Assembly (NCBI GenBank): GCA_963819695.1
Contig: CAWFXD010000002.1
Coordinates: forward strand, 248,001-312,000
Length of the DNA stretch: 64,000 nucleotides
Direction: 5' to 3'
Source: DASZIT01 sp963819695
GTDB lineage: Bacteria; Actinomycetota; Acidimicrobiia; Acidimicrobiales; RAAP-2
The notes under the pieces were generated by a model that did no database searches, was not told the origin of the DNA, and saw nothing but the letters and a program-made list of their open reading frames with translations. Positions within the stretch are counted from its first letter, which is position 1. Each line of letters begins with the position of its first letter. The position numbers and the translations under genes were made by a program. This document shows, piece after piece, positions 8,023-16,976 of the stretch.

Positions 8023-9585
8023 ATGACAATCACCGAAGATGTAACTGAGGCCCCATCCGCCAGCAATACTTTCGTGGCCCCCGGTCTTCCCGGCAGCCTG
8101 GTGGACGTGAGGCCTCGCTACGACAATTTCATCGGCGGGGCCTGGGTAGCGCCTGTCAGAGGGCAGTACATGGCCAACCTCAGCCCGGTGAACGGTAAGC
8201 CCTTCTGCGAGGTGGCCAAGTCCACGCCCGAGGATGTTGAACTCGCTCTCGACGCTGCCCATGCGGCCAAAGAGGCTTGGGGCGAAACGTCCCTGACCGA
8301 GCGAGCCGCAGTCCTCAACCGAATCGCCGATGCCATCGAAGCCAACCTGGAGATGTTGGCGGTGGCGGAATCGTGGGAGAACGGCAAGCCGGTTCGTGAG
8401 ACGTTGGCGGCTGATATCCCCCTGGCGGTTGACCATTTCCGCTATTTCGCCGGTGCCACCCGCTCACTTGAGGGACGTTCTACGGAGATCGACAAGGACA
8501 CCGTGGCCTACCACTTCCACGAGCCGCTCGGGGTGGTGGGACAGATCATCCCGTTCAACTTCCCGCTGCTGATGGCGGCGTGGAAGATCGCCCCTGCGCT
8601 GGCTGCCGGCAACTGCACGGTGGTCAAGCCGGCGTCGCCCACCCCGTGGTCCATTCTCAAACTCGCGGAAGTGATCGGCGGTGTGGTCCCGCCCGGGGTC
8701 ATCAACATCGTGACCGGGCCCGGCGGCGAGATCGGCAAAGCTCTGGCGTCGAGCCCTCGGATCGCCAAGATCGGCTTCACCGGTGAAACCACGACCGGGC
8801 GGTTGATCATGCAGTACGCCGCCCAGAATCTCATTCCCTCCACCGTGGAACTCGGCGGAAAGTCCCCCAATATCTTCTTTGCTGACGTGATGGACCAGGA
8901 CGACGAGTTCTTGGACAAGGCGATCGAGGGTCTGGTGCTCTACGCGTTCAACAAGGGCGAGGTGTGTACCTGCCCGTCTCGGGCACTGATCCATGAGTCG
9001 ATCTATGACCGGTTCATGGAGCGCTGCCTCGACCGGATCAGACTGATCACACAAGGCAATCCGCTCGACCCGGCCACCATGATCGGGCCGCAGGTGTCGA
9101 AGCAGCAGATCGAGAAGATTTCCTCCTATGTCGACATCGGACGTCAAGAAGGAGCCGATTGTCTGATCGGGGGGAATCGGGCCGAGTTCGGTGGCGACCT
9201 CGAGGGCGGTTACTACTTCGAGCCGACGGTCCTGAAGGGGCACAACAAGATGCGGGTCTTCCAAGAGGAGATCTTCGGACCGGTTCTCGCCGTGACGACC
9301 TTCAAAGACGAGGCGGACGCGGTCGCCATCGCCAACGACACCCTCTACGGACTCGGTGCCGGGGTGTGGACCCGCAATGGCAATCTTGCCTACCGGATGG
9401 GCCGGGCCATAAAGGCCGGGCGGGTGTGGACCAACTGCTACCACCTCTATCCGGCCGGCGCTGCGTTCGGCGGCTACAAGATCTCGGGGGTTGGTCGCGA
9501 GAACCATCAGATGATGCTGGAACACTATTCCCAGACCAAGAACCTCCTGGTCAGTTACAGCACCAAACCCCTCGGGTTCTTCTGA
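8023..9585 (+). CDS. NAD(P)-dependent aldehyde dehydrogenase (AcoD/ExaC-like)
   Basis: 520-aa class-3-type ALDH oxidising aldehydes, most likely acetaldehyde, to acids. The general-base Glu lies in VELGGKSPN, the NAD-site FTGETTTGR precedes it, the nucleophile Cys is in NKGEVCTCPSR, and the C-terminal family motif EEIFGPVL is present. The start is ATG 8023 with GAGGAG at 8011-8016. It is followed 11 nt later by a DUF779 gene, a pairing seen repeatedly with acetaldehyde/chloroacetaldehyde dehydrogenases of this subfamily. With acetate kinase further along, it suggests C2 aldehyde/acetate turnover under low oxygen. Substrate is inferred. Confidence 0.92.
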   Translation: MTITEDVTEAPSASNTFVAPGLPGSLVDVRPRYDNFIGGAWVAPVRGQYMANLSPVNGKPFCEVAKSTPEDVELALDAAHAAKEAWGETSLTERAAVLNRIADAIEANLEMLAVAESWENGKPVRETLAADIPLAVDHFRYFAGATRSLEGRSTEIDKDTVAYHFHEPLGVVGQIIPFNFPLLMAAWKIAPALAAGNCTVVKPASPTPWSILKLAEVIGGVVPPGVINIVTGPGGEIGKALASSPRIAKIGFTGETTTGRLIMQYAAQNLIPSTVELGGKSPNIFFADVMDQDDEFLDKAIEGLVLYAFNKGEVCTCPSRALIHESIYDRFMERCLDRIRLITQGNPLDPATMIGPQVSKQQIEKISSYVDIGRQEGADCLIGGNRAEFGGDLEGGYYFEPTVLKGHNKMRVFQEEIFGPVLAVTTFKDEADAVAIANDTLYGLGAGVWTRNGNLAYRMGRAIKAGRVWTNCYHLYPAGAAFGGYKISGVGRENHQMMLEHYSQTKNLLVSYSTKPLGFF

Positions 9586-9596
9586 GCGTTGCAGGG

Positions 9597-9992
9597 ATGA
9601 GCGTGGACGAGCAGGACCGCGAACCTCGGGTCGTCGCCACCCAGAGTGCAATCGACGCGCTGGATCACCTGGTCGCCGATCGAGGGCCGGTCATGCTGTT
9701 CCAATCCGGGGGTTGTTGTGACGGCAGTCTCCCGTTGTGTTTCGACGATGGCGAGCTGGTGATCGGTGACCGTGATGTGTTGCTCGGAACAGTCGGTGGA
9801 TGCCCCTTCTATATCGACGGCCGTCAGTACGAGGTGTGGAAGCACACCCAGCTCATTCTCGATGTCGGTGAGGGAGCGCCTGAAGGGTTCTCCCTCCCGG
9901 CCGGAGAGGATGCACACTTCGTCACTCGATCCCGGGTATTTGGTCCCTGGGAACGGGTGGCGAAGGAGGAGCGCGGCCAAGGGTCGCATTGA
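9597..9992 (+). CDS. DUF779 family protein, ALDH partner
   Basis: 131-aa cytosolic protein matching DUF779. Typical blocks are GPVMLFQSGGCCDGS and a conserved GGCPFYID, followed by VWKHTQLILDV and, near the end, the block FSLPAGEDAHFVTRSRVF. Three conserved cysteines (two adjacent, one later) could bind metal or be redox-active; that is inference. The family is almost always encoded next to aldehyde dehydrogenases of the AcoD type, as here (11-nt gap, same operon), but its biochemical role is not established. ATG 9597 is the first start after the ALDH stop. Confidence 0.85.
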   Translation: MSVDEQDREPRVVATQSAIDALDHLVADRGPVMLFQSGGCCDGSLPLCFDDGELVIGDRDVLLGTVGGCPFYIDGRQYEVWKHTQLILDVGEGAPEGFSLPAGEDAHFVTRSRVFGPWERVAKEERGQGSH

Positions 9993-10122
9993 ACGGGCAC
10001 GACGCCGGTCCCTGGTGGCTGGGTACCCGAAGACCGCGACGCAACTGGTTCCCTAGGCCGCCCTCCGGGTTCCCGATGGGCGGCTCGGATGCAACGCCAC
10101 TGGGTTCGCCTTTCACCAGAGA

Positions 10123-10165
10123 GGGGCAAAGGACTCTATTCGTACCTCGACCCAGGGCCGACAAT
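10123..10165 (+). promoter_or_regulatory. DosR-like box plus GACAAT -10 of the sulfur operon
   Basis: Box GGGGCAAAGGACTCT (10123-10137), with GACAAT at 10160-10165, 23 nt after the box end. The predicted start coincides with the ATG at 10172, so the operon mRNA should be leaderless. The box is degenerate in its right half; spacing and the extended -10 CGACAATG are exact. Confidence 0.6.
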
Positions 10166-10171
10166 GGGGTG

Positions 10172-11417
10172 ATGACCAAGCGAATCGTGATCCTCGGCGG
10201 CGGGCACCGGGGGTACCCTGAGCGCCAACCGGCTGCGGCGGCTCTTCCCAGCGGCGGATGTGGAAATCGTGGTCGTGGACCAGAACGACGACCACGTGTA
10301 CCAGCCGGGGCTGCTCTTCGTCCCCTTTGGGCTGGCTCGTGGCGAGGACATCGTTCGCCCCCGGCACCGGCAGCTTCATCAGGACATCGAGTTCCGCCAG
10401 GTCCCGATCGAACGCGTCGACACGGGTACTTCCACTGTGCACCTGGCGGATGGTGCGGAAATCCCCTACGACGTGCTGGTGGTGGCCACCGGCTCCGTCC
10501 TGGTCGAATCGGAAACTGAAGGCCTCACCGGAGCTGGGTGGATGGAGAGGGTCTTCACCTTCTACGACCTGGCCGGCGCGGTCGGATTGCGCGAGGCCCT
10601 CACTGATTTCGACGGTGGCCGGCTGGTGGTCAACGTGGTCGATATGCCCATCAAGTGTCCGGTCGCTCCGCTGGAATTCTGCTTTCTGGCCGACTGGTTC
10701 TTCCGACAGGCCGGCATCCGCGATGTGGTCGATCTGACCTATGTGACCCCGCTCGACGCGGCGTTCACCAAACCGGTGGCGTCCCGGACGCTGGCCGGGC
10801 TGCTCGAGGAGAAGGGCGTCGCCCTGGTGACCGAGTTCAACACGGGAGAAGTGGACGGTTCGGGCGGGCGGTTGGTCTCCTACGACGGCCGCGAAGTGAA
10901 TTTCGACCTGGCCGTCGTCGTGCCACTGCACGGTGGGGCTTCCTACGTGGGGAGATCGCCGGGCCTGGGTGACGAACTCGGTTTCGTGCCGGTGGACGTG
11001 CATACGCTCCAGTCGCTCGCCAATCCGAACGTCTTCGCCGTCGGCGACGCTGCCGGAGTGCCGGCGTCCAAAGCCGGCTCGGTCACCCATTTCGAAGGGG
11101 AGGTGTTGGTCGAGAACATCCGCCACTTCCTGGCCGGCGAGCCTCTCGTCGCCAGCTTCGACGGGCACACCAACTGTTTCATCGAGACGGGATTCGGAAA
11201 AGCACTGCTCATCGACTTCAACTACGACACCGAGCCACTCCCCGGGCACTTCCCCGCCTCGGTAGGCCTGCCGCTGCTGAAAGAGTCGCGGCTCAACCAC
11301 CTGGGCAAGCTGATGTTCCAGCCGCTGTACTGGCACAGCCTGTTGCCCGGCCGTGACCTCCCCGGCGTCGGGTCGGCGATGCCCTTACGGGGCAAGCACA
11401 CCGAGGTAGCGCGATGA
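10172..11417 (+). CDS. Sulfide:quinone oxidoreductase-like flavoprotein; frameshifted
   Basis: FAD-dependent oxidoreductase of the SQR/flavocytochrome c family, about 414 aa, expected to oxidise sulfide to sulfane sulfur with quinone as acceptor. Visible are the N-terminal FAD motif (MTKRIVILGGG), VVATGS, a conserved Cys in PIKCPVAPLEFCFL, and the second FAD motif FAVGDAAGVPASKAG. The N-terminal dinucleotide fold is broken at 10202-10204: one G too many in the GGG run. Removing it restores GGGTGGTLSANRLRRL and the whole protein. It starts a four-gene operon with DsrC-like, DsrE2 and CoA-disulfide-reductase-rhodanese proteins. Only one of the usual three catalytic cysteines can be placed with certainty, so a related persulfide-handling reaction is possible. 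Confidence 0.82.
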
Positions 11418-11458
11418 CCCGGCCCACCCATCACACGACCGTCTGAAAGGAATCAACC

Positions 11459-11776
11459 ATGCCCAGCGCTACCTATGCCGGCACCTCCGTGGTGGTGAAT
11501 GATGAAGGGTTCTTCGAGAACCCAAGCGAATGGACGGAAGCCATGGCCCCCGAGATCGCCCGAGCCCAGGGCATCGACGAGCTCACCGAGCCGCACTGGC
11601 AGGTCATCAAGTTCATGCGGGCCGAATACGCCGAGAAGGGAACCGGGCCGACGGTTCGGGTCCTCGGCAAGACCTCCGGCGTTTCCATCAAGGAGCTCTA
11701 CCAGCTGTTCCCGAAGGGTCCGGCCAAGATGGCGGCCAAAATCGCCGGCATTCCCAAGCCCCGCGGCTGCATCTGA
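11459..11776 (+). CDS. DsrC/TusE-family sulfur carrier, single-Cys form
   Basis: 105-aa DsrC-fold protein with the invariant penultimate cysteine in the C-terminal arm (GIPKPRGCI). The second arm cysteine of true DsrC, ten residues earlier (GACKVAG in dissimilatory forms), is replaced: here the region reads KMAAKIAG. The protein is therefore TusE-like/DsrC-like and cannot form the DsrC trisulfide. No dsrAB is nearby. Role: accept or pass persulfide within the operon. It lies 41 nt after the SQR-like gene, with GAAAGGA before its ATG. Confidence 0.9.
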   Translation: MPSATYAGTSVVVNDEGFFENPSEWTEAMAPEIARAQGIDELTEPHWQVIKFMRAEYAEKGTGPTVRVLGKTSGVSIKELYQLFPKGPAKMAAKIAGIPKPRGCI

Positions 11777-11812
11777 CCGTCCGACCGCCCCGATCACCAA
11801 GGAAGGTACATC

Positions 11813-12280
11813 ATGAGTGATGCAATCGAAAAGGTGTCGATCATCGTCTCCAAGGGATCCCTCGAGGGGGTCTATCCGGCACTGATCATGGCCAACGGAG
11901 CTCGCGCCGAGGGGATCGAGGCCAACCTGTTCTTCACGTTCTTCGGCCTCGACGTCGTCCACCGGTCGACGATCGACCACATCAAAGTCGCGACGGTCGG
12001 CAATCCCGGCCTGCACCTGGCCACCATGGCAGGTGGGCTCCCAGGCGTCTCCTCGGTGATGACCCACTACCTCGCGAAGAAGATGGAGAAGCTCGATATC
12101 CCCCCCATCCCGGAGTTCGTCGAGATGATCGCCGACACCGGAGCCGGGATCTACGCCTGCAAAGCATCCGTGGACCTCTTCGCGCTGGCCAAAGATGATC
12201 TGATCGACCAGGTGATGGACATCATCACCGTCGGCGAGTTCTACGCGATGGCCGCCGGTGGTCAGATCATCTTCACCTGA
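11813..12280 (+). CDS. DsrE2-family (DsrE/F/H-like) sulfur transfer protein
   Basis: 155-aa protein with the DsrE2/peroxiredoxin-like fold: an N-terminal strand-helix with VSIIVSKGSLEGVYPALIMAN, the hydrophobic FFTFFGLDVV segment, and a conserved Cys in GAGIYACKAS (about residue 118) that carries persulfide in this family. DsrE2 proteins are membrane-associated partners of TusA/rhodanese systems in sulfur oxidisers. Same operon, 36 nt after the DsrC-like gene, with GGAAGG before the ATG. Confidence 0.9.
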   Translation: MSDAIEKVSIIVSKGSLEGVYPALIMANGARAEGIEANLFFTFFGLDVVHRSTIDHIKVATVGNPGLHLATMAGGLPGVSSVMTHYLAKKMEKLDIPPIPEFVEMIADTGAGIYACKASVDLFALAKDDLIDQVMDIITVGEFYAMAAGGQIIFT

Positions 12281-12296
12281 GCTGGAGTAAGAAGCC

Positions 12297-13994
12297 ATGG
12301 ATCCCACCTTGTCCAAGTCTGAACCGGAGCCCAAGAGGGTGGTCATCGTCGGCGGGGTTGCCGGTGGGATGTCCACCGCCACCCGCCTTCGTCGGCTCGA
12401 TGCCGAGGCGAGCATCACCGTCCTCGAGCGGTCCGGCCACGTGTCCTTCGCCAACTGCGGCTTGCCCTACTTCGTCGGCGGTCTCATCGAAGAAGAGGAG
12501 GATCTCACCCTCCAGACCCCGGAGCAACTCTTCGACCGGTTCCGGCTGGACGTGAGAGTCAACGACGAGGTGGTTGCCATCGACCGGATCGGGCACACCG
12601 TGAGCACTCGTTCCACGGTTTCCGGCGAGGACGACGTGATTGCGTACGACAAGCTGGTCCTCAGCATGGGCGCGGCGCCGGTGCGACCGCCGATACCCGG
12701 ATACGACAGGGTTCGCACCCTCAGGACCGTCGAGGACGCGGCCCGACTTGCCTCCGATGTCGGCTTCGCACCTTTGGCTGCCGTCGTCATCGGAGCCGGA
12801 TTCATCGGACTGGAGATGGCCGAGAACCTGGTCAGCCAAGGGATAGACGTCACCATTGTCGAAGCGACCCCGCAAGTGCTCCCTCCACTCGACCCGGAGC
12901 TCGCCATTCTGGTGAAGGACGAGCTGATTGCGCACGGCGTCCATGTCGAGACGGGTTCGTCGGTTGCTTCAGTCGAGGACCAGACGGTCACCCTTGCCGA
13001 TGGCCGCGTCCTCCGTGCCGATCTGGCCGTCGGTGCGATTGGCGTTCGACCCGAGGTCCGACTCGCCGAGCTGGCGGGATTGGCCCTCGGGCCGAGCGGC
13101 GGGATCGCGGTGAATGAGGCGAACCAGACCAGCGACCCCGACATCTATTCGGTCGGGGACGCGGTCGAGAAGCCAGACGCCGTCTCCCACGCCACCTCCC
13201 TGATTGCCCTTGCCAATGTCGCCAACCGTCAGGGGCGCAGAGTCGCGGACCATATTGCCGGCCGACCGTCCCATCCGGCGGCGTCACTGGGAACGTCGAT
13301 TGTGAAGGTGTTCGACCTGGTGGCGGCCACTGTCGGCTGGAACGAGCGCCGCTTGCGGGGCGCCGGCCGACGGTTTCGCGCCATTCACTCCCACCCCTTC
13401 GACCATGCCACCTACTACCCGGGCGCCACCCGGATGGCAACCAAACTGCTCTTCGATCCGGAGGACGGGACGATCCTCGGTGCCCAGATCGTCGGGCGGA
13501 ACGGTGTCGACAAACGGATCGACGTGATCGCCACGGCCATGACGGTCGGACTCACCGCTGATCGGCTGGCCGACCTCGAGCTGGCGTACGCTCCACCGTT
13601 CTCCTCGGCCAAGGACCCCGTCAACCTTCTCGGGTATATGGCCGAAAATGTCCTGAGCGGCGACTGCGACGTTGTGGAACCGCAGGACCTCGACGGACTG
13701 GTATCCGAGGGTTGGGCGCTCGTCGACGTGCGTACTGCCGAGGAGCACGCGAGGGGGGCGATCGAGGGGTCGACCAACCTGCCGATAGATTCCCTCCGAG
13801 ACCACCTCGATTGTCTCGGCGACCGACCGGTCGTCGTCTATTGCGAAGTCGGTCAACGGGGGCACACCGCCACGGCCCTATTGCGCGAGCTCGGATTTGT
13901 CGCCCGCAATCTCGATGGCGGCTACCTGACCTGGTCGGCCGCGATGCGCGCCCAGCCGCCTCTGGCGAAGGCCGCGGTGACGCCGACCCTGTAG
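12297..13994 (+). CDS. CoA-disulfide/persulfide reductase with C-terminal rhodanese (CoADR-RHD)
   Basis: 565-aa fusion. Residues about 13-450 form an NAD(P)H- and FAD-dependent pyridine-nucleotide-disulfide oxidoreductase of the single-cysteine class: FAD motif VVIVGGVAGGMSTATRL, catalytic SFANCGLPYF, NAD-binding VVIGAGFIGLEMAENL, and FAD motif YSVGDAVE. Residues about 465-555 are a rhodanese domain with an active-site Cys in VVVYCEVGQRGH. CoADR-RHD enzymes reduce CoA persulfide or polysulfide. Last gene of the sulfur operon, 16 nt after dsrE2. With the SQR-like enzyme, it would recycle sulfane sulfur to sulfide or thiol at the expense of NAD(P)H. Confidence 0.92.
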   Translation: MDPTLSKSEPEPKRVVIVGGVAGGMSTATRLRRLDAEASITVLERSGHVSFANCGLPYFVGGLIEEEEDLTLQTPEQLFDRFRLDVRVNDEVVAIDRIGHTVSTRSTVSGEDDVIAYDKLVLSMGAAPVRPPIPGYDRVRTLRTVEDAARLASDVGFAPLAAVVIGAGFIGLEMAENLVSQGIDVTIVEATPQVLPPLDPELAILVKDELIAHGVHVETGSSVASVEDQTVTLADGRVLRADLAVGAIGVRPEVRLAELAGLALGPSGGIAVNEANQTSDPDIYSVGDAVEKPDAVSHATSLIALANVANRQGRRVADHIAGRPSHPAASLGTSIVKVFDLVAATVGWNERRLRGAGRRFRAIHSHPFDHATYYPGATRMATKLLFDPEDGTILGAQIVGRNGVDKRIDVIATAMTVGLTADRLADLELAYAPPFSSAKDPVNLLGYMAENVLSGDCDVVEPQDLDGLVSEGWALVDVRTAEEHARGAIEGSTNLPIDSLRDHLDCLGDRPVVVYCEVGQRGHTATALLRELGFVARNLDGGYLTWSAAMRAQPPLAKAAVTPTL

Positions 13995-14073
13995 ACATCC
14001 GATCGCGGCGGGTGAGGACGTTGGTGTTGCCCAAGGAGAGCAACGGCGCAGGTGCCGCGACCTGATTCCCGAC

Positions 14074-14116
14074 GGCATGAGGGTCCCGTCATCGGAACGG
14101 TCGGATCTGGCATGGT
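14074..14116 (+). promoter_or_regulatory. Weak DosR-like box plus CATGGT -10, acetate kinase
   Basis: GGCATGAGGGTCCCG (14074-14088): the right half-site GTCCC is perfect, the left half is poor. CATGGT (14111-14116) begins 23 nt after the box end, and the predicted start is the GTG at 14123. I found it by looking at the expected position, so chance is a real alternative. Confidence 0.35.
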
Positions 14117-14122
14117 GGACAG

Positions 14123-15217
14123 GTGAACATCCTGGTGGTCAACGCCGGTTCGAGTTCGTTGAAGCTGCGGGTGATCAATGACGCAGATCAGGTGTTGGCC
14201 ACCGAGGATCTGCAACGTCCGAAGGCGTTGGACCTTGCCGACACCATCGGAACATTCCTCGATGAGTGCCCGGGCATCGATGCCGTAGGGCACCGAATCG
14301 TCCATGGCGGTTCGGCATTCGGGCAACCCGTCGTCCTCAATGACGATGTCGACGCCGTGCTCGAAGGCTTGGCCGATCTGGCGCCCCTGCACAACCCACC
14401 GGGCCTGGCCGGGATACACGTTCTGCGATCGATGCGACCCGGCCTTGTTCAAGTTGCCTGCTTCGACACCAGTTTCCACGCCGGAATGCCGGCGAAGGCC
14501 GCCACCTACGCGGTGCCCCGGACATGGCGAGAGGAGTGGGGGATCCGGCGGTACGGATTCCATGGGCTCAGCCATAGCTGGGCGAGCCGGCGGGCGGGGG
14601 AGGTCCTGGGGACATCCCGGGAACACCTTCGGTTGGTGACTGCTCACCTCGGAGCGGGAGCCTCCCTGGCCGCGGTTGCCTTCGGGCGTTCGGTAGACAC
14701 GACCATGGGGTTCACCCCGATCGAGGGCCTCGTCATGGCGACCCGCTCGGGGAGCGTCGACCCTGGTGCCCTCCTCTGGGTACAACGCCACGGTGGATTG
14801 TCGGCCGAGGACGTCGAAACGGCCCTGGAATACGAGTCGGGCCTGCTGGGGTTGTCGGGGGACTCCGGAGACCTCCGCCGGGTGATCGCCTTGGCGGATG
14901 GAGGGGAACCGGCGGCCGGCCTCGCCTACCAGGTCTACGTCTACCGGATCCAGACCGCCGTGGGGGCCATGTGTGCGGCCATGGGCGGGATCGACGGCTT
15001 GGTATTCACCGGCGGTGCGGGTGAAGGTTCGGCGCGGCTGCGGACCGACGCCTGTGCCGGACTTGGCTTTCTCGGGCTGCATATCGAACATTCCGCAAAC
15101 CAGGAGAACGCCGGGGACGGTCTGGTGTCGCGCCCGGGGGAATCTCCCGGCGTGCTGGTTGTCGCGGCCCGCGAGGACCTCGAGATCGCCGGACAGGTGC
15201 GGAAGGTGCTGGGCTGA
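14123..15217 (+). CDS. ackA: Acetate kinase
   Basis: 364-aa ASKHA-fold kinase interconverting acetate + ATP and acetyl phosphate + ADP. Motifs: N-terminal VVNAGSSSLKLRV, GHRIVHGG, the catalytic-Arg region, FDTSFHAGMP, RYGFHGLSHSW, HLGAGASLAAV, and a C-terminal FTGGAGEGSARLR. The length is slightly under the 390-400 typical of AckA, as in several actinobacterial forms. No phosphotransacetylase is adjacent. The GTG at 14123 is the start, possibly leaderless. It fits with the aldehyde dehydrogenase upstream as a substrate-level ATP source or acetate-activation route under oxygen limitation. Confidence 0.93.
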   Translation: MNILVVNAGSSSLKLRVINDADQVLATEDLQRPKALDLADTIGTFLDECPGIDAVGHRIVHGGSAFGQPVVLNDDVDAVLEGLADLAPLHNPPGLAGIHVLRSMRPGLVQVACFDTSFHAGMPAKAATYAVPRTWREEWGIRRYGFHGLSHSWASRRAGEVLGTSREHLRLVTAHLGAGASLAAVAFGRSVDTTMGFTPIEGLVMATRSGSVDPGALLWVQRHGGLSAEDVETALEYESGLLGLSGDSGDLRRVIALADGGEPAAGLAYQVYVYRIQTAVGAMCAAMGGIDGLVFTGGAGEGSARLRTDACAGLGFLGLHIEHSANQENAGDGLVSRPGESPGVLVVAAREDLEIAGQVRKVLG

Positions 15218-15234
15218 CGCCCGGAAGTTCAGGT

Positions 15235-16263
15235 CTAGGTAACGGCGGGCGGCGACGGCCCGAGGTTGTCGCCATTCTTGGCCAGGTCGCGGTAGTGCCG
15301 CCGCCAGATGACCCGATAGATGCGGGTCCAACGGGGAATGGAGCGCAATCCGGGGATGAACGGAACCAGGGCCAACAGCAGGGTCAGAGCCATCATGATG
15401 GCCCAGACCTGGATATCCGCATTGGATGAGGTCTTCATCGGCGGCACCTGGTACCACAGCGTGTACAACCAGAGCCATGCCTGCCCCGGGTAGTTCCCGG
15501 TCTCGTTCATCATCCCCCATTGGGACCCTTGGAGATGGCGGGCCTGACCCAGGTCGGCCAGGTAGGTGCCATCGGCCATGAACAGGAGCGGTTTGGTGTA
15601 GTCGGTCCCGTAGAACTGGCGGGAGCTGACCAGGGCTCCATCCAAGGCACCAGTTTGCGCCATGGACGTGAGCGCCTTGATCATCGGGGCGACCGGTCCG
15701 TATTGGCCCGGCGGGACCTGGAGCCCCGCAGTGGTGAAGGTGGCGTTGGCCACCGCCTTCTCGTAGGCAGTCGTCCAGTTCCCCTGTTGCGACGCCGGAG
15801 CGGAGGTGTACACGGAGACGGCCGCATCCAGCGCCGGCTGGTTGGGGAGCGTCAGCAGGGGAGCGACGACGAAGTCATTGGCGGTGTCGATCGGGTGATG
15901 AACACCGAACCAACGTTCGGGCGAGAAGGGGCCGATCGACTGGGTGGCACCCGGGTTGCTCTGGTTGTAGGGAGGCCCGTAGTTGGCGCTGCCACTGGAG
16001 CCGTCGAGCTCGGTGATGGCGGTCTGGGCGAAGTCGACGGGTTGGGCCGTCGACCACGAACGCACCGTGGCCGGCTGGTCGTCGGGAGACGAGAAGACCA
16101 CCGTCAGCCCCACCACCAGGATCACCACCACCACCAGGGCGATGAGGAACTCCTTCACCAGGTCGTAGGGGAGGTACTTCCCGTGCCATTCCTCGACGTC
16201 GCGATCGGGCCTGAAGCGCCGAACCCGGCCGGAACCGCTGGCGGATGCCGGGGAGCTTGTCAT
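15235..16263 (-). CDS. Cytochrome b6f/bc-type subunit IV-like protein with large insert
   Basis: 342-aa membrane protein encoded with a cytochrome b6-type subunit. One helix at about residues 38-58 (FLIALVVVVILVVGLTVVF) is followed by an unusually long extracytoplasmic region (about 200 residues, Ser/Thr/Gly-rich start, PERWFGVHH motif), then helices near residues 280-310 ending in IPGLRSIPRW and a basic tail. Subunit IV proteins normally have about 160 residues and three close helices carrying PEWY; I cannot find PEWY. It probably replaces the C-terminal half of cytochrome b, with the insert facing an electron donor or acceptor. GATGA overlap with the upstream gene. Function is inferred. Confidence 0.7.
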   Translation of the reverse strand: MTSSPASASGSGRVRRFRPDRDVEEWHGKYLPYDLVKEFLIALVVVVILVVGLTVVFSSPDDQPATVRSWSTAQPVDFAQTAITELDGSSGSANYGPPYNQSNPGATQSIGPFSPERWFGVHHPIDTANDFVVAPLLTLPNQPALDAAVSVYTSAPASQQGNWTTAYEKAVANATFTTAGLQVPPGQYGPVAPMIKALTSMAQTGALDGALVSSRQFYGTDYTKPLLFMADGTYLADLGQARHLQGSQWGMMNETGNYPGQAWLWLYTLWYQVPPMKTSSNADIQVWAIMMALTLLLALVPFIPGLRSIPRWTRIYRVIWRRHYRDLAKNGDNLGPSPPAVT

Positions 16264-16976
16264 CCGCCTTCCCCAGTCGGGATCTCTTCGCCGAGCGGAA
16301 CCGGGGCACCTTCAGGGTCCGGACTCTTGGATGGGGCAAACGGTGGCACCACGCCCCGCAACCGAACCAACAACACATGGACCGCCACCAGGAGCACAAC
16401 GACCATCGGCAAGAGGACGATGTGCCACATCAGCATCTGGCCGAAGTTGGTGACGTTGAAGATTGCGCCGGCGCCCGTGGAGTTGATCCCGTCCTTCGCC
16501 TGGGTGGCGATCCACTGGGAGTCGAAGTTCTGCTGGGAGAGGTAGCCGGTGAAGGCTGCGCCGATGGATACGACGAAGGACACCACTCCGGTAATCCAGG
16601 TCGCGCGCCGGCGGCCGCGCCACGCCGCCATGAAGAACTTGCCCCAGAGGTGAACCACCATGGCAAAGAAGAACACCTCCACGCTCCAGAGGTGCAGGGA
16701 GTTCACGAACAACCCCACCGTCGAGACGTGCCACCATGACGGCCCGAAGATGGCCAAGACCAGACCGGTGGCGATGACCACCGCGAGGGCCGACAGGGTG
16801 AGGACGCCGAACACATAGATCCAGGAGGCTACGTAGGCGGGCTGGCGGTCCGGCAACAGGCGCTCGGGTGGCAAGGCGGCCACCGCCGCGTGGCGCAGCT
16901 TCGCGGTCAGTTGGTCGGCGTCCTCGGGCAGGTCTGCGGCCCTGTCTACCGGGGCCTCCGTGTTGGCGGTCGTCAT
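16260..16976 (-). CDS. Cytochrome b6-type diheme subunit
   Basis: 238-aa four-helix diheme cytochrome b N-terminal domain. Heme ligands appear in helix B as H-N13-H (SLHLWSVEVFFFAMVVHLW) and in helix D as H-N14-H (MWHIVLLPMVVVLLVAVHV). The 14-residue spacing in helix D is diagnostic of b6-type rather than bc1-type cytochromes. The Qo-side GYLSQQNFDSQW region follows the third helix. ATG 16976 overlaps the upstream small gene by 4 bp, and its own stop overlaps the subunit IV-like gene. No Rieske protein or cytochrome c lies in the window, so the partner complex is unknown. Confidence 0.85.
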   Translation of the reverse strand: MTTANTEAPVDRAADLPEDADQLTAKLRHAAVAALPPERLLPDRQPAYVASWIYVFGVLTLSALAVVIATGLVLAIFGPSWWHVSTVGLFVNSLHLWSVEVFFFAMVVHLWGKFFMAAWRGRRRATWITGVVSFVVSIGAAFTGYLSQQNFDSQWIATQAKDGINSTGAGAIFNVTNFGQMLMWHIVLLPMVVVLLVAVHVLLVRLRGVVPPFAPSKSPDPEGAPVPLGEEIPTGEGG

